Source of the DNA: Piromyces finnis | Lineage: Eukaryota; Neocallimastigomycota; Neocallimastigomycetes; Neocallimastigales; Neocallimastigaceae | Length of the DNA stretch: 64,000 bases | Assembly (NCBI GenBank): GCA_002104945.1 | Contig: MCFH01000065.1 | Location: 62,001-126,000, forward strand | Direction of reading: 5' to 3' | Shown: piece after piece, positions 23,355 through 35,272 of the stretch | How positions within the stretch are numbered: the stretch's first letter is position 1 | Layout: each line of letters opens with the position of its first letter | Translations under genes and position numbers: made by a program | Notes under the pieces: model-generated | What the model saw: the letters and a program-made list of their open reading frames with translations, nothing else | The model's database searches: none | Told to the model about the DNA's origin: nothing

Positions 23355-24130
23355 TCATATATTATTATAACATTTTTCTTCTTCTCCACATTCATCATCA
23401 GAATTACATTTTTCTTCTCTAAGTAATGAACATTTAATTCCATATTCGTTTAGATGACTATAAGTTCTACAATTGTAAGTTGGATTATTTTCATTAGTCA
23501 TACATTAACATAATTATTAGAAAAGCATTCCCTGTTATGATTACAGGTATCTGTTTTACAGTATCCATTTTCGAATCCAGGTTTACTACAAGATGCCATA
23601 TTTATGCATTCATAGGTTGAATTACCATGAAATGTATATTGTGTATTAGTATCTTTGTTTTTAGGATTATTGAAACATACAGGATAAGAACAGTATCTTT
23701 CATAAAAGGTAAATCATCCATTTTTTCATAAGAATCAAAAAGAAGACATTTTTCATTTTTATGATAGAAAATATTATATCTACACAACTTAACGTTTTCT
23801 CCATTATAATCAATGTAACGTGAATCAAATGGACAGTACTCATCTACAGGAAGAATTCTTTTTTGTTAAAATAATATTCATAAAATATATATATATTAAT
23901 ATATCAAATAAAATAACAGATAAGAATAAAAATATATAAAGAAATGATTTTATTAATATTTATTTAATTATACGTTTAAGAATATCGATGATAATAGTAT
24001 ATGAATTTCAAACTTACACTTTAAGTTTTTTAACATCTTCCATTGTATAATTGGAATAATAAAGATAATTCCCAGAGACATGATAATTGAAAATAAAAAG
24101 TAACAATGCAGATAAATATAATCTAATCAT
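23355..24130 (-). pseudogene. Cysteine-rich secreted protein, frameshifted
   Basis: On the minus strand an ATG at 24128-24130 opens a signal peptide (MIRLYLSALLLFIFNYHVSG). It is followed by a GTAAGT intron donor at 24017 and an acceptor near 23857. The second exon encodes a Cys-rich extracellular type of sequence, with blocks such as YCPFDSRYIDYNG, a CSYPVC block and CNSDDECGEEEKC. Two frameshifts, near 23700 and 23510, break it; read across them the cysteine pattern continues to a stop at 23355. I do not recognise the family. It could also be a working gene with sequencing indels. Confidence 0.6.
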
Positions 24131-24884
24131 ATTAATAATAATAATACTTATTTATTATTTATTTATTTATTTTAAATGTTAATTTGTTTGCTTCTTTTTT
24201 CTTTCTTTTATTCTTTTTTATTTTTTATTTAAAAAAAAAAAAAAAAAAAAAAGAATTTATAACAATTTAAATATAAATTTAAAATTGAATGAAATTTTTA
24301 AAGTTTTGTGTCATAAATTTTTAATTTAAATTTAATATAAAATAAAATTTTATTGTGTAACGTTAATTTTTAACATTTATACAAAAAAAGTAGAAATTGA
24401 ATTTTTTATTTTTTCTAATAATCTTTTTTATTCTATAAACATTTATAAATATATATTTATATATATTATAATAGAATCTCTATTTTAAATAATAAATGGT
24501 TGAGTCATTTATTAATTAAAGAAAAAAAAAAGAATAAAATAAAACTTAATTAAAAATTACATTATTATGACTGTTACAATTGCATTAATTAAATGAATTG
24601 AAATGTAACTTTTTTTTTATCTACTCTATAACAAAACAAGTTAAAAAAAAGGTTGAATTCTGCTTAATGAGAATCTTCCACTAAATCATCATTAAAACAA
24701 ACAAGAATTTCCTTAACAAACAACAAAAACAGAAAACAAAAAATAAAAAAAAAGTAAAGTATAATTGTATATTTATGAAAAATCTTTATATATAATAATA
24801 TATTAATATTTCCTTTTACTTATCACTAAACTAAAATAGGAAAATTAGAAAAAAAAAAAGTCTTGACATAGTTAAAATAAATAT
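24131..24884. other. AT-rich intergenic sequence with long A and T runs
   Basis: Includes a 24-base A run at about 24231. No coding frame was recognised. Confidence 0.6.
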
Positions 24885-25690
24885 TATAATATTTATTTCT
24901 TTATTAACATTTAATTATTGTGTTAATGGATCAAATAGAAATATATCCTTTAATTATTATGAATAATTAAATAGCGTCAATTGTATAGTATTAAAAGAGA
25001 ATTATAATTATAAAATTTATAAAGATTCAAATGATTTTACAAAATAATTGGTTTTGATAATTATTTTGTTCAAGTTGTAACAATCCAATATATGTTAAAC
25101 TACTGTGAATGTGATCCCAATGTTGGTACATGTAGATTAGCATTATTGGCTCAACAATATGATATGAATTACAAGTTAATTTTAAGTCTTCACTTTAATA
25201 AAGATAAAAATATAAGAATAAAAGGTAATTCATTTGAAAATGTATTTCAACAAATATATAATAATAATAAAAATTAAAAAGTTTAAATCTAATAGAATAG
25301 AAAAGGCACATTATTGTAGAACCACAAACAAACTATACTTTAGGTAAGGAAATTAATAATTTTTATGGTGTTTCATATAGTAACCTAAAGAGCTTAATTA
25401 AAAAGGATTATAGGTTTCCATTTTTTCATATTTTCGACGTCTATATCGGAAAGTATCAAAACGGATATAATGATAGAAAAAAATATATTAATATAATAGT
25501 AACTTATGATATTATGGGAGTTGTTCAATGTGTAAGTAAGGACTATACATATTCATCCTCAAAAACTGAGAGAAAAGAATATAAGAAAAATGGGCATAAT
25601 CCTTATTTACCGCCAAATTGTAGTTTTGGTAGAAATCCTCCTGTAGAATTATGGAATGAATTTTTTCATTTGTTAAAACATCTAACCTGA
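24885..25690 (+). pseudogene. Broken gene of unknown function
   Basis: Several plus-strand frames look coding but are not joined. There is a hydrophobic leader-like stretch at about 24890-24945 ending CVNGSNRN. A 61-codon frame at 25092-25277 has a CECDPNVGTC block. A frame of about 125 codons, from about 25310 to 25690, has no start Met and ends HLLKHLT. A signal peptide with Cys-rich segments suggests a secreted protein. Stops and frame changes separate the pieces. The last frame ends where the LINE-type remnant begins. Function is not recognised. Confidence 0.45.
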
Positions 25691-27640
25691 GCTAATGCAC
25701 ATTTGGCTGATAATGGAGGAATATTCAAATCTTTTGAAATAGAGTATGGAGATATAAACGATACAGCACAGCTTTATGAACTCCGACAATCCATCGTATT
25801 CCTTTGTTAACATGTTTTTGAGCAATCCTAAACCCATATTTGTTGGATCCAAGTAATGGTGCAAAGTATGAAACTCTGCTGATCATTTGTGAGTTAAGTA
25901 CTAGCTTTTTGAAAGGAATAGGAATATTAGGATTTCCTAAAAATTTACTGATTGAGAAAAGTTCTTTCAAAACTTTGTTATTAAGAGCTTTAATCACTGG
26001 TTTAAGGTGCAAGTTCTTATCAAATGGAACACCAAGATAAGTGTAGCAATCAGTAGTTGGAATGGGGTTTCCTGCTAAATAAAATGTTGTTGATCTTTCT
26101 TGTTCTGATTTTCTACTAATTCAGGATCACCATCGCTGAACATTTCTGGATACCAAATTCCATTTCATTATACAAAGCCCATTCATTAACTCTTTTTAGC
26201 ATCTTTTTTAAACATCTTCTTGATGGAGCACAAATAACTATATCATCTGCAAAAAGTCCACCACAGCATTAAATGCCTCCTAAACTAACTCCAGATCTTC
26301 GCATTCTTTAAAAATATCATTAATATAGAGATTAAAAAGAATAAGTGAAAGTGGGCAACCTTGACGGATTCCTTTCTTCACATCAAAAAAATTTCGAGAA
26401 TTGTCCATTTGATTTGACATTAGTCTTAGATATTAAATATAAATTTTTGATAAATTGTAAGACTCTTACCTCGGATTCCTAAACAATCTAATTTATGGAG
26501 AATATTACCGATTGGGACTGAATCGTATGCTTTTCTGAGATCTAAAAAGGCCAAATATGTCTCTTTATTATCTAATTGACGTCTACGACATATTTCTTGG
26601 ATTGAAATGAAAAGACTGATACTTTCTTCCTTTTTTCGAAAACCAAATTGTTCAGGTCTAATGAAATTATTCTTTAGACCTGAACAATTATTCTAAAATT
26701 CTAGTAGTGATAATTTTTGAAATCAACTTAATACCATTAATGATAATTATCGCAATCTGTCAAATCTCCCTTCTTAGGAATAGAAACAATACTGGATTCA
26801 TTCCATGAACTGGGGAAGTCTCCATCCCAAATACGGTTGAATAATTTAAGAATAAAATTTAAACCATGAGTATCATTCTCTAAAGTGGTATTACCAGAAG
26901 AATTATTATTTGTAGTATTATTAGAATTATTACTTGATGGAATTAATGCTTTTTAAAATTCAATTGGAATACCATCCGGACCTGATGCTTTATAATTTGG
27001 AGTAGAGAGGATAGCTGACTTGACTTCATCAATACTAATATCTTGATTGAAATCCCAATCATCAAGCATAAGGGTGTGAAAAACGTTTATTCGTTGGTTC
27101 TTCATGCCAATGCTCTAACTCAAGACTTACACCACTTGGATCTGATGCAAGGTTTTCGAAATGGACATGCCACATCTCTAATTGTTCCTCCGTAGCAACA
27201 ACTAAATCTTCATTTTTATTTTTAATTGGTTGAGCAATAAAGAAAGTATCTTTTCCAATTTTTGCAGTTTTCTTGATCCATTTCCAGGCCTTTTTAGGAT
27301 TATGACTCTTCATATACTCACAACCTATTTTAATCTAATGAAGATATTCTTGTTTCCTAAATTCATTACATTTTTTGTGGATGTAATCAATGAGCTTACA
27401 GTAGATTTTAATCCTTTTAATAAATTCATCTATATCATAAATTCTTTCTTTTTTAAATCTCATATAGAGCTTCATTTTGATTTTTTAGAGATTAAAAATT
27501 TGTTGTGAAATATGAAATGAAGATTTTATAACATTATTTAGTGAAGTAATACTGAGCTCGTCTGCAATTGAAAAAGCGGTTGAAGTAAATTTTTTGGAAA
27601 GTTCATCTGTAGAAACATTAGGATCATTTAGTTTTATATA
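25691..27640 (-). mobile_element. Non-LTR (LINE-type) retrotransposon, dead fragment
   Basis: Read on the minus strand, the order is that of a LINE reverse transcriptase. A pre-RT block is at 27313-27062 (KAWKWIKKTAKIGKDTFF). It is followed by a region around 27050-26960 with a KASGPDGIPIEF motif, then QFGFRKKEESISLF and a FLDLRKAYDSVP motif near 26550, QGCPLSLILFNLYINDIF near 26350, a FADDIVICAP active site near 26240, and a C-terminal block with RVSYFAPLLG near 25850. Many frameshifts and stops separate them. The 5' part with endonuclease is absent, as expected of 5'-truncated insertions. Confidence 0.85.
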
Positions 27641-28067
27641 CTTTCAGCAAAACTTAATGAAAATTTAATTAATGAATGTAAACATGTAAAAGCAACACTT
27701 GGTATAATTGGTTTACTATCAAAGAAAGAAGACAGTAATGATAATAATGATGATAATAATAATGATAATAATGATAATAATAATGTTTCCACTAATAATT
27801 CAGATGATAGATATGCTTTAAAAAAATGAATGTATTATTAATAATAATCTAAATATTCAGAATATTATAATAAAACAAGCTAAAGATCTCGAAAATTACT
27901 GTTATAAATTACATGAATGTCTTAAAACTATTAATGATAAGATAGTTCTCCGGATGGACCTGTTTTTATTTATTGATGATATGGGTATTTATTATTTTGC
28001 TGCATTACTTTGGGCAATGGGTTATAGATATATTTACGACAGTAAATCAGCATTGAAATATAGATAA
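27641..28067 (+). pseudogene. Coding-like fragment of unknown function
   Basis: Plus-strand sequence preceded by an intron-acceptor-like TACTTTCAG at about 27645. It reads LSAKLNENLINECKHVKATL and passes an Asn/Asp repeat (GATAATAAT units, 27732-27785). After a frame change it continues with NIQNIIIKQAKDLENYCYKL to a stop at 28067. It may be the 3' part of the broken gene at 24885-25690, separated by the LINE fragment. That link is inference. Confidence 0.4.
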
Positions 28068-28318
28068 AAGTTATCTTTGATTATGTTAAATAATTTTATT
28101 AATGAAAAAAAGTATACATTATTTTAAATTTTATATTTAAAATGTACATTATTAATAAAACATCTACTACAAAAAAACAAACATTTTATAAAAAACTCCC
28201 TAAACAATATTTTAGTTTTTTTTTTTTTTTTATTATTTATTAATATAAATGTTCTAATTAATAATAAATAGTAGGAGGAATGACAAACTATTTTTTTTTT
28301 CTTTTTATATATAACAAT

Positions 28319-29505
28319 TTAATTTTCTATTAAATTTAGAATTTCATTTATATTATTAGCTAAATGTTTATTTCCTAAACTTGTCATATGAGAATTTTTC
28401 CAAAAGTAATATTTCATTTTATCTTTTTGATTCCAAGTCCAACGACTATCACAATTCTTAAAACCATAGTGACTACAATTGTTACTAATATCCTCACAAA
28501 ATTCTGCGGCATCATAAATAATTATATTTGAATCTGGATGCTTTTCAAAAAATTCTATTCCTTTTTTTTCTATTAAATCATTAAATTTTTCAAATGAAGA
28601 AAGGGTATCTTTATCAACTTTACATGCTTTACATAATGGAATACTTTTAAAAATCAGAATATTTCTTGCACCAGCATTATACATTTCTCCAATAATATTA
28701 TAATATTTATTTATGATAAGGTCTATATTTTTTTCTTTACTAAATATATCATTAAAACCCATAAATATTGCAAATAATGAATTTTTGCTATTCCATTTAT
28801 TAGAAAAAGGTTTTCCTTTAGACATATTTTTAATAAATAAATTATATTGACTTTTAAAGGATGGTCTTCCCTTTCTATAATAATAATAGTTATTATTATT
28901 ATTATTATTAAATTAAAAAATATAATAATAATTTTTAAATTTTAATATATTTATACGATTTATACGTATATGTATAAAAATATATATTATATTGAAGATA
29001 TTATAAAATTTTTATTACACATTTTCTTCAATAACAGATCTGCTAACTCCATAATTCCACAATTTCATATTATTTAATTTCATTAAATACAATGGCCAAT
29101 TTTTACCACCAGATTGATTCTATTTTATTAATTTTTTTTTTTTTAAAAAAAATTCTTTATATTTTTTTATAATATAATGAAAACAAACAAAAAAAACATA
29201 CCTTTCCTGTATAAGTCATATCTTTAAAATTTGTACCTACTTGTGAATGTGAATCACTAATAATTTGTATATGAAAAGACATATAAAATAATATTATTAA
29301 TAAAAACTAATTTTAAATTAATAATAATAATTACATTATCATTTTTATACCCAAATACAATCAAATTGGATATTTTAGAATATTGGAAAGTATTGGAATT
29401 TGATAGGAATACATCAGCACTACCACCCCATTCTGGTTTTATTTTTTCAGAAAAAACATTTGTAAATATGAATAAACTTGAAAACAAAAAATTATATATT
29501 TTCAT
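28319..29505 (-). CDS. Secreted SGNH/GDSL-type esterase (CE16-like), four exons
   Basis: Exons on the minus strand are 29505-29351, 29256-29202, 29119-29019 and 28874-28319. All introns have GT/AG ends, and the exons join in frame to 288 residues. A signal peptide (MKIYNFLFSSLFIFTNVFS) precedes block I of the SGNH fold, LIVFGDSHS, whose Gly codon is split by intron 1. Block II is in NYGVSRS, block III is FMGFNDI, and block V is replaced by FWKNSHMTS, where His is present and the usual Asp is Asn. Fungal CE16 acetylesterases remove acetyl groups from plant-wall sugars, which fits a gut fungus. No dockerin is present, so it would act free. The exact substrate is uncertain. Confidence 0.85.
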
Positions 29506-29878
29506 TTTTTTAATGATAATAATATTGATGATGATAAAATATTAAAAACTATTATTTAATAATTAAGAGAAAAGGGTTTTAAAAAAAAGGCACTCTTTTT
29601 ATATATTTTTAAAACTGAAAAAAAAAATATCTAACGAACTAATTAAGCAAAGTATTGAATCAATTTAAATTTTATTATGGATATTAAAATGAATTATCAA
29701 CTTTTTTTTTTTTTTCTATAAACACACTAAATATATATAAATTTTTAAACACTATTTAATAATAAAGTTTTTTTTTATGTAATTATATTTCATACAATAA
29801 AATAGAGTTTACTATTTAATTATAAATTGGGTTGTATGGATTAAAAGAATTAACTTTTTTTTTTTAATATGATTTATA
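29506..29878. other. AT-rich sequence upstream of the esterase
   Basis: Probable promoter region of the minus-strand esterase gene, with long A and T runs. No specific site was recognised. Confidence 0.4.
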
Positions 29879-30148
29879 TGTGAAAATAAATTTAATTAAT
29901 AAATAATTTTATTCATAAGGTTAACAAAGAGAAAAAGTTACATTGTAAGTTTACAGTTATATAATGAGATATAAGGTTATGTGATCATAGAAATAAATTA
30001 AAGAATAACTATCTCTACAACACGTAGACATTACGTTTACAACACTTTTAACAAACGTTTCATGTTTGTTTTTTAAAAGTTAGTCATCACGTGTGTTCAT
30101 AAATATATGATATATGTAATTAAAATTATGTGTCCATAAATGTTCAAA
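29879..30148 (-). repeat. Solo LTR of the copia family
   Basis: The reverse complement matches the 279-bp copia LTR (13814-14092) over its length, from TGTGAAAATAAAT at 29879 to CATAAATGTTCA at 30146, with scattered differences. A TA-repeat adjoins it at 30149. No clear target duplication remains. Confidence 0.85.
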
Positions 30149-31178
30149 ATATATATATATATATATATATTTTAATCATAACATTATATAAATGAATATT
30201 AAAAAAAAATGAATTGTAGAGTAACCAACAACAATTTTTATTCTACCATAATTAAATAATATAATAATAATGATAATAATAAGAAGAAGAAGAAGAAGAA
30301 TAAAAAAGAATTTTTTTTTTTTTTTACTTTATTATAATATAAAAGAATTATCACCACTACAATAATTAATAAAATATTAAAAACATGACCAAATAAACCG
30401 TAAAAGTTATTTCAACATTTTTACTATATATTGCATTGTATTTATTAGTTAAATAATGTAGGTATAAATATAAATTATAGACTAATTTTAAAAGGTTTTT
30501 AAGTGTATTTCATACATTTAACTCTTTTTTTGTAGAATAATAATTTTTTTAAATTAAATTAATTCATATTTAAATAAATAATAAAATTCAAAACTTTAAA
30601 AAAAAGAGAATATTTTATAATAAAGCTTAAATTAATTTTGATTCCTTTTTTTAAACAAAGATTTCTCCATTTTATTTTTATAAAATTTTATTATTATATT
30701 TAAATGTTTTTTTTTTTTTTTTTGTATCCTTTTTAAATACTTTTTAAAGTCTTTAACTTTTTGATAATGAAAAAAATTTTGAAACCAATAAAAATACATT
30801 AAATCAGTAATTAAGAAAAAGAACAAACTTTTTAATAATTATTTTAAATAAATATCTATAGAATAAAATAAAATAAAATTTTGTATTATGAATTACTAAT
30901 TGAAACAAGAAATTTAAATATAGAAAATAATAAATTATATTTAGAAAAGTCATGATTCTTTTAAAATAGTTACCAACTATTAATGAAAGAATTAAAACTT
31001 TCTAGAGAGTTTCTGTATTTTATTATAAAATCTATAAATTACTCTATGAAATTGGATAAAAAATAGGATATTCCTTTTTTTTTTTTTTTTTATATATATA
31101 TATTTTATTTTTTAAAGAAAATTATTTTTCTAAATAAATAATTATACTAGTAAATATAAATAAAGCTAAAAAAAAAAA
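30149..31178. other. AT-rich intergenic sequence
   Basis: TA and GAA microsatellites (30149-30170 and 30280-30300) and poly-T runs. A 64-codon Lys/Phe-rich minus-strand frame at 30632-30826 was judged to be chance. The last part is the upstream region of the acyltransferase gene. Confidence 0.55.
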
Positions 31179-32489
31179 ATGGAAGAGGTAAAGAATAATT
31201 CAGAAAATGGAGTTGAAAATGAAAATAATAAAATAGAAAAAACAGCGTCCATTCCAAATTTTGTTATTGAAATTTCTGATCCTAAATTAAATAGAGAAAG
31301 TAATGCTACTAGTGAAAATACATTAAATGAAATAGATTTAGACATTGTTAATAATAAAAAGAATAATATTGAAAAGGAGGTGAATATAAATGAACCTAAA
31401 AAAAAGAGTAAACGTTTATACTGGGCAGATTGTGCACGTATTTTCTCTACCGTTTGTATTATCTTTTTACATTCCACTGGAAATGCATGTGAAAAAACTT
31501 TATTAAAAAGAAATGATCTTAATTGGATCTTTGTTTGTTGTTATAACTGTTTCACACGTTTTGGTGTACCAATGTTTGTTCTTCTTTCCGGTACTTTTAT
31601 TTTAGACCCTTCTAAAAAATTTTCATTTAAAAAATTATTTAGACATAATATCTTAAGATTAGCAACAGCCTTTACTTTTTGGTCTACCATCAATGCCTTA
31701 CTTAACATTTATGTGTATAAAAAGAAACAACCCAAAGACTTTTTTAAACTATTTTTCGTTGGAGAAGAATATTTATGGTTTATTTTTATGATTATCGGAT
31801 GTTATTTAATTTCACCATTTTTACGTTTATTTTCAGATGATATGGTTCTTTCAAGATACTTCCTTGGTTTATGCGTCTTCTGGGGTTCTTTCATTCCAAC
31901 CTTGACCAATATCTTTAATGTCTATAAATTAACGGATGCTAAAGACGAATTAAATACCTGGGTTAATCGTTGGCATTATCATTTCACATTAGAATTTATT
32001 GGATACTATGTAGCTGGTTATCATATTGTTAAACATGTCAATATAAAGAGTGTTAAAATTCGTGTCACTCTTTATCTTCTTGGTTTGATGGATCTTGTTT
32101 TATTCACCTATTTAACCTACCGACAAGAACTTAAAAATAAAAAGAGATATTCCAAAGAATTTAGAGATAATTACACCTTAACTGTTGCCTTTTATACCAT
32201 TGTTTTATTCATTTTCTTTAAACATGAGATAGGAAGAATTGAATTTTCAAAACGTGCCATTAAATATATTTCAAAATTATCCTCTTTAACTTTTGGGATG
32301 TATTTAGTTCATATGATACTTAAAATAGTACTTTCAAAATACGCTCATATTAAACAAGAAGAATTTTTAGGAGTTAAATTAAGTGCAAAAATTGGTTGTC
32401 CAATATTTGCCATTACAATTACCATACTTAGTTTATTAATAAGTTATTTATTATCCATTACACCAGTATTAAAAAATTATGTACTTTAA
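31179..32489 (+). CDS. Membrane acyltransferase of the AT3 (acyltransferase 3) family
   Basis: An intronless 436-residue protein. Residues 1-75 are a hydrophilic acidic tail. The rest has about ten hydrophobic segments, as in AT3 proteins such as OafA and WecH, which transfer acetyl or other acyl groups to sugars across the membrane. The family signature R-x10-H is present in the first membrane segment (R87 and H98, in RIFSTVCIIFLH). A PMFVLLSG block, also typical, follows. The closest style is the bacterial WecH type, and lack of introns would fit a gene taken up from rumen bacteria (inference). The start is the first Met after an A-rich stretch. It converges on the CotH gene 597 bp away. 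The acceptor is unknown. Confidence 0.88.
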   Translation: MEEVKNNSENGVENENNKIEKTASIPNFVIEISDPKLNRESNATSENTLNEIDLDIVNNKKNNIEKEVNINEPKKKSKRLYWADCARIFSTVCIIFLHSTGNACEKTLLKRNDLNWIFVCCYNCFTRFGVPMFVLLSGTFILDPSKKFSFKKLFRHNILRLATAFTFWSTINALLNIYVYKKKQPKDFFKLFFVGEEYLWFIFMIIGCYLISPFLRLFSDDMVLSRYFLGLCVFWGSFIPTLTNIFNVYKLTDAKDELNTWVNRWHYHFTLEFIGYYVAGYHIVKHVNIKSVKIRVTLYLLGLMDLVLFTYLTYRQELKNKKRYSKEFRDNYTLTVAFYTIVLFIFFKHEIGRIEFSKRAIKYISKLSSLTFGMYLVHMILKIVLSKYAHIKQEEFLGVKLSAKIGCPIFAITITILSLLISYLLSITPVLKNYVL

Positions 32490-33085
32490 AAAGTTTTTAT
32501 CAAGAAAAAAAAAATTTTTTTTTTATTCTTTTTCTTTTCTAGATAATAACTTTTAATATTCTTTTTTTTTTCTTTTTAATTATTAGGTATTAATATATTT
32601 TATTAATTATTCATGTAATTATAAAACATTAGACATTATTAATTCAAAAATATATATACATATGTAACTAATAAAATAAAAATAAAAAATTTAAATACAA
32701 ACAATTGAACATATAGGAATTTATGTGTAAAAACTTTTTTATTTTTTTGAATAAATAGACTAAACTTTTTAAAAAAAAAAAAAAAACACTCTCAATTTTT
32801 GTTTGTGTGGAGTGTGTGTATGTTTTTTTTTTTCCATAATATAAAATAAATTAAAATTATTATTTTTTAAAGAATAAATTACTTTTAAATGATAATATAT
32901 AAATTATCTAAATTCGATTTAATACATATAATATATACTATCATAACAAGGAAAATGAAAAAAAAAATAAATAAATATTTACATATATTTTTTAATCTAA
33001 AAAAAAATATACATAATAATTACAGATAATAATGATTAAAAAAAAAAATAATTTAAAAAAGTTTTTCTTTTCTTCTTTTTAATTA
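32490..33085. other. Intergenic space between convergent genes
   Basis: A/T-only sequence with several A and T runs, holding the 3' ends of the acyltransferase and CotH genes. No ORF was seen. Confidence 0.6.
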
Positions 33086-35272
33086 TTAATTATTGGTATC
33101 TCTATGTCTGTTGTAACCATGATTTGGCATTGGAATATCATCTGGAATTCTAACTGGAGGAACTCCTGGGTTGCTTAAACCTTGAGGACTATTGATAATA
33201 CCACACCATTCACCATTTTCCATAGACCAATTATTTCCATTTTCGCTATATAATACTTCTGTTGCTTCTCTACAACATGGGAAGCCTTGTTCTTGAGCCC
33301 AGCATTCAGCAATAGCTGAAGAAACAGCCATTGATGGCATCATGTTATTATTATCAATGCTGTTATCTTGTTGTTGTTGTTGTTGTTGGCCACCAACAGG
33401 TCTATCGTATAAACACCAAATACTACCTTCAATATTCCATTCACCAGCACCATCAACGGAAATAATACCACCATTTAAATCTAAACAACATGGGAAACCA
33501 GATTGTTTACAACCCTTTTGGTGTTCTTCTAAAATAACATCAGTAGATTCAGTACTTGGAAGTTGGAAATTACCACCTTCTAAATATTCACTGGCAAAGG
33601 AACAATCAATTTGATATTGAGTACAAACAAATCTAAATTTTTCAATAATCCAACGCTTAACACCGTAAATTTCATCTAAATCATAATCTACTGAGGTGTA
33701 GTATTTTCTAAGGTAATAATTATGGAATCCAGCATTATTTAAATAATCTTGCATAGTGAATCCATTTTCAATTTTATAGGCTGGACGAAGTAAATGACCT
33801 GGACGGGAGACTGAATCATTTTCTGGAGTACGATCTTCTAAAATATATGGTTGTAAATAGTCCATTAATTCATCGATACGTGGGAAAAGCTTTACTGGGT
33901 TAAAAGCAGTCATTACTATTTCTTTTATAGCATCAATAAGTTTTTGGTTGTTTTCATTTAATCCAAGAAGTTGATAAAGAGGTAATTCCATTTCATTGGA
34001 AAATTCAGAGAAAGTTTGAGCAGGATTTGGAGTTTTATAGGCACCAAAATCACTATCAAAATCATATAATAAATTTATCCATTTACCTTTGTTATTGTAA
34101 AGGTATTGGTTATGTTGAGTTGTGACGTGATCCCATGAACCAGTAAGATATTTGTAGGCTTGCCATTTGATATATAAATCAACATCAAAGAATTGTGATA
34201 ATTCTTCTTCACTTTGAGCAGTTTCTAAACTTTGAATAAAATTAGTGTATTGAGCATCAGCTTCTTTTGAGTCTTCATTAATACAATTAAAGTAAAAACT
34301 AGAACCGTATTCAGCATCACATTCATAAAGAGAAGTTGTATTTACTTCACCAAAGTTTGTTTCAATCCAATCAGATTTAAAAGTATCACGAACTAAATAA
34401 AGACCCATGTCATCATTATTAATTAAAACCTTAGTGTAAGAAGCTTCAACTGAAGGTAAATCTAAAATATCAGTTAAATCACAACCAATCTTTGAACGAA
34501 GGAAACTTGGATCAATAACTTCTGAACGTAATCTGAGATTCTTTTTACCGAATAAATCACCATTCTTTATTTGAATATTGAATTGTGGTTTTTCAAATAC
34601 TTGAGTGTATTTACCACCAACAGAAAACTTTACTTTTTCCTTTGTTGTAATTTCACTTTTTGTTGATTATACCACACCCGAATGAAATAAATTTAAATAA
34701 AAATACAAATAAAAAAAAAGAATTAAATAAATATATGTTTTTAAAAATAAAAGTTTTTTTTTGTTGTTGTTGTTGTTTTATTTTTATACCTACCCATTAA
34801 GAATGAAATCAATAGAAGCCTTTTTTTCTTCATAACTTGGAATAAAAACGTAGGATTGACGTTGTGAAAAGATAGTTGGTAATGAAAGTGAACTAGCAAC
34901 ACTAATAATACTACTAAAATCATCATAATTAAGTTCTGGGTTTGTTAATTGATTTTGTTGTTCAAAAGTTAATTTAGTGTTATCGATAACACCATTTTGA
35001 ACAAGAGAATTCATAATTTCATTGTAATTAACCCATGGTGCTTTATAACAATCTTCATTAAAACTTTCATAACTTGGGTGAGTATCGTATAAACATTGAA
35101 AAGTTAATTTAAAATTATTATAAGCTTCATCAGATAAATTAATACGAATGGTTGGCATATTCAATTCAATTTTTTCAAAGAATTCATCTCTTTGAATTCC
35201 TTCAAAATAGTTGGCTTTAACAAAGCCTAAGCTACTAAGTACAGTAGCAACGATATATTTATTAAATTTCAT
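33086..35272 (-). CDS. Secreted CotH-kinase-family protein with two fungal dockerins
   Basis: Two exons on the minus strand, 35272-34794 and 34655-33086, join in frame across a GT/AG intron to 682 residues. The first about 20 residues are a signal peptide ending FVKA. The middle is a CotH domain: FILNGEITTK at the exon joint, LRLRSEV, NDDMGLYLVRD, and the metal-site motif DFDSDFG (D358, D360, D362). Two CBM10-type dockerins follow, at about 541-577 and 609-646. Each has a GFPCC start and a W-x-x-E(N)G-x-x-WC end. A seven-Gln linker separates them and a Pro-rich tail ends the protein. CotH proteins are atypical secreted kinases in spore coats; dockerin-bearing forms are known from anaerobic fungal cellulosomes (family knowledge). 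The phosphorylation target is unknown. Confidence 0.92.

Noticed and set aside
30632-30826. 64-codon minus-strand frame
   Set aside because: Lys/Phe/Ile filler in an A/T desert; no start context, domain or signal.
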